NCBI GenBank assembly: GCA_037178855.1
Contig: JASJZC010000002.1
Span: 1,364,001 to 1,428,000 of the forward strand
Reading direction: 5' to 3'
DNA length: 64,000 nt
Source of the DNA: Oscheius sp. JU75
Lineage: Eukaryota; Nematoda; Chromadorea; Rhabditida; Rhabditidae
The notes under the pieces: generated by a model
What the model saw: only the letters and a program-made list of their open reading frames with translations
What the model was told of the DNA's origin: nothing
Databases searched by the model: none
Shown: piece by piece, positions 61,318-64,000 of the stretch
Position numbering within the stretch: the stretch's first letter is position 1
How the letters are laid out: every line of letters starts with the position of its first letter
Translations under genes and position numbers: made by a program

Positions 61318-64000
61318 TCTACCTGAAACTGGACAGATTGAGAGCAAATGGAGAAAGAGACTGATAGAGTGATGGCTCTGAATGTGGACCTAGGCCTTAT
61401 CTTGGAGTCGTAAAAAGCGTACGGACACGTAGACTTAATTTCATTGATTAGTCAAATTGAAGTCCTTAAATAGACTTCATCATTACATTACAGTTTAGAA
61501 GACGGTAATTCGTAACTGTTTTTGTCAAGCAACTCAATGGGTGTCCTAGTCCGACTTTCGGTGAAGCTTCGAGACGTATTTAATGTCTTGACTCCTAGCC
61601 GGAGAACCCTAAATGACTTGTTTTCCTCTTCCTCAAGGAGCAAGGGAATCAATATGTAGTTTTCTAAGAAGAAGAACGAGTAATTTCTTCTTTCCAGAGC
61701 AAATCGCGACGAGACCCAAATTACGTCTGACGCGGGTACAAAGAATGATGAACATCAATAGTTAGAGCTAGAAAACATCCTAACTTTTTTCCTTGAAAAC
61801 TATGTCTGCTTGGCAATGGTGACAGGTGGCGCCAGCGCTACTAAAAGGGTCCCAAGTTCCATTCCCGCCGCGACCCAGCCAAGGCTTCCATCCTCACGAG
61901 GTCGGTAAATTGGTAATAGCTTGCTACGAAGGTGAAGACGGTCCTAGAAAAGGCTATTCAGCTTTGAAATGTAATGCCCAGCGACCCGAAACTTTATCTT
62001 TTACCTTTATCCTTGGCAATCCTTCGCGAACATATGCCAAGCCTTGCAACTGGAATGACCAATTGAGATAAACAAACTGTCTGGCCAGAAATCAAACCGT
62101 TTACTGTATCTATTAAGATTATTTGACATATAATGCAAGCTCTGAAGCGGCCATACTCCCTTGTTCGTTATCCCATTAGGACTTGAGTTTTTCACTGTGA
62201 GACAGATAGTTGAAAGATTAAAGAGATGTTATAGGGAGAAAACTGGAAAAAGTGTTCCTACAATGTTAAGGGACAAGTGTTGAAAAACAAGAATCACAGA
62301 GCGTGGTACTCTTGTAAACAATCGGGAAAATACAACTTTACTTAATGTTTACGAGGCAGAACAGGAGGAATCTATAGATTTTAAGCTGCTGGTAGAGAGA
62401 AACGTAATCGTAAAGGCATTCAAAACATTATCTCGAACCCGGCTGTTCCAGTTGCTATCAAGGGCTGTAAAACGTAGTCCGGTGCGCCGGATTCGACCTT
62501 ATAGTACTTTTATGCTACCTTTTGAATTGGAAAAAGGCCAGCTACATGTTCAGAAAACGAGAGACAGGAGGCAAACCAAAATGGTCGATGTTATAACGCG
62601 GGAGATGACTGGTTGCTGCAACCAAAAGATCCGATAAGAAAGCTGTCAAAGGAAGCAATCGGTCCCAAGTTGATAAGGTGTCTCCTGGACACACACATGG
62701 GAACGGATCGAGTGCTAGTCAACGTGTACTAGTAGGAAAAGGATAGATATCGAGATGCGGAACCGGTTTTGGTAGTTTTGTGTGACTCGTAGCATACGTC
62801 TCCCTATTATTTGGATTGAACTAAACACAACAGCGAGTTTCGAAAGAAGAGTCGATAAAGTTTCTCTGTGTCTCTGTCTCACTGTCACTCTGTGTCAGTT
62901 GCAAGAACTTCAAAGTTTTTTTTACTAGAGGAAACAATTAGCACTCTCCGATCTATAAAGTTTGTTTGAAACTAACAATTTGAAAAGTTTCGTATTGGAA
63001 ACTTTGGGATCTTTACTACTGAACAATCAAAACATACAGAAGCGTTCAACCAAGACAGTAGCGATGCTGGAGAGTTTGTCAAGTCGACAGTCTGCTCCGA
63101 GAAGATCCCGAACGATAAAAGTAGAAGTGGAAGAAGCGACTCCCACGACCCCATCATCGCGCGAAAATGCACAGCTTGGATTCAGGGACAGACTCAGGAC
63201 AGTAACGAGAAGACGACCGTTCAACGGAAAGAGTCCCGAGTAGTCCATCCTACTGAAGAACAGAAAAATCAAGATGAGTGACAGGAAACAGTGTGACAGA
63301 AGACGACAGTCAACCCTCATTCCTTTTCAAATTTGCCCATTATGACCTCTAATCTGTTCCCTCTCTCCCCGTCCCGGGCCATATGTCTTATGTGGTTTTT
63401 GTAGTCATCCGTCTCTGTGCGTCAGTCATTTATTCATGACCAGATTTTCGAATAGCATTTCCAGTCGTCAACATCCAAAGCATGTGCACCTGCCTCTGGG
63501 AGAAAATTGTTTACGGGAGAGAGGGAAGGATGCCAAATCTGGGTGAGAGTCTCACCTGGTCCTGAGAGCCAATTTGTTCGGTCGAGTTAATGAGACAGCT
63601 GGCAGAAGGCCGGAAAGAGGCCCGGAATAATCTCACCTGGACTTAATTAGAAGCCACCCTGATTGACTGGGAGGGTAACTGGACTGTCTCTGTCTCGTTC
63701 CCCCACCGAGCCACTTCCAACTCTTTCTACTCCATATTTGCGTCCGACGCACCACGGCTACTATTATATGTTGGTAACTTACCATAATAATGGAGTGTGA
63801 CAATGCGGGGCAACCTTGGCCAGCCCTCTATTCAACGCCTATTTGGACATGGTCGCCATCATTCGAAGTACTTTCAATCATTGATTCAGTGAAGTGGAAT
63901 AGATTGACCGAACTGTGCATTCGGGGAGTGCAACATTGCAACAAAGAACAGAGCAAAAGTTCGAGAGCAAATGGTTCAGTGACTGACAGAGACAGGGTGA
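61318..64000. other. 2.7 kb terminal region without a confident gene
   Basis: Apart from a tRNA-like repeat at about 61,826-61,930, I see no clear gene. A plus-strand frame is open from about 62,282 to 62,637 (about 118 codons, no early ATG), basic and rich in Leu/Arg. Another at 62,962-63,243 ends QLGFRDRLRTVTRRRPFNGK. Either could be an exon of a gene running off the window, but no domain or good splice partner supports it. Confidence 0.4.
61826..61930 (+). repeat. tRNA-like head of a possible SINE
   Basis: GTGGCGCCAGCGCTAC resembles a D-arm/box A and CCCAAGTTCCATTCCCG a box B, followed by CGCGACCCAGCCAAGGC and a non-tRNA tail. That order (tRNA-like head, unrelated tail) is the layout of a SINE. 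The box B has a CC for the usual CG, so it is probably not transcribed as a tRNA. Confidence 0.4.

Noticed and set aside
1-64000. Search for CRISPR arrays, operons with ribosome binding sites, or phage features
   Set aside because: The DNA is plainly eukaryotic with short introns and AATAAA signals; spaced direct repeats here are microsatellites, not CRISPR.

Overview
The window is nuclear DNA of a nematode, most likely a free-living rhabditid-type species. Reasons: a 5S rRNA gene very close to the Caenorhabditis type, nematode-restricted families (SXP/RAL-2 DUF148 proteins, an EFF-1/AFF-1 fusogen, a MATH-BTB protein, serpentine-receptor-like 7TM, C-type lectin with CTLD-CTLD-CUB order), very short GT-AG introns (often 34-45 nt), and splice-acceptor-like sites a few bases before several start codons, as expected for spliced-leader trans-splicing. 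I cannot name the species. All exon models were joined by hand from reading frames, splice signals and protein similarity recalled from memory; no database was searched.

Layout. 1-5.9 kb: gene-poor, rich in (ACAGAG)n-like tracts and tRNA-derived repeat copies. 5.9-13.1 kb (+): fusogen, TauE/SafE-type transporter, a 119-aa unknown, MATH-BTB protein. 14.0-18.2 kb (-): GT31 galactosyltransferase, C-type lectin/CUB protein, SXP/RAL-2 protein. 19.4-22.0 kb (+): 604-aa secreted proline-rich unknown. 22.5-23.7 kb (-): Ctr-type copper transporter. 24.1-27.2 kb (+): TCP11-family protein and ATP synthase subunit e. 27.3-30.6 kb (-): acyl-CoA synthetase ending in the peroxisomal signal SKL. 32.4 kb (+): 5S rRNA. 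32.5-39.0 kb: gene-poor, with a fold-back element near 36.6-37.1 kb. 39.1-41.1 kb (+): OST-alpha-type transporter subunit and a His-rich peptide. 41.8-45.1 kb (-): TMEM151 homologue with an Ly6-like gene nested antisense in one intron and an inverted copy of its own first exon in the same intron. 47.3-51.1 kb: second His-rich peptide, four-TM protein, two inverted Ly6-like paralogues, a ShKT-type secreted peptide and a decayed exon copy. 52.8-54.9 kb (+): sugar-transporter-type MFS protein. 55.0-57.9 kb (-): two-TM protein, MARCH-type RING-CH protein, small Cys-rich secreted protein, second SXP/RAL-2 protein. 58.4-60.1 kb (+): 7TM receptor. 60.2-61.3 kb (-): secreted beta-rich unknown. 61.3-64 kb: no confident gene.

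The genes do not form one pathway. Themes are secreted or surface proteins (DUF148 pair, Ly6-like trio, lectin, ShKT, Cys-rich), membrane transport (TauE, Ctr, OST-alpha, MFS) and local duplication. The most notable structures are the inverted first-exon copy in the TMEM151 gene, the rearranged Ly6/four-TM duplication, the His-rich peptide pair, the fold-back element, and several dispersed short repeat families in introns and spacers.
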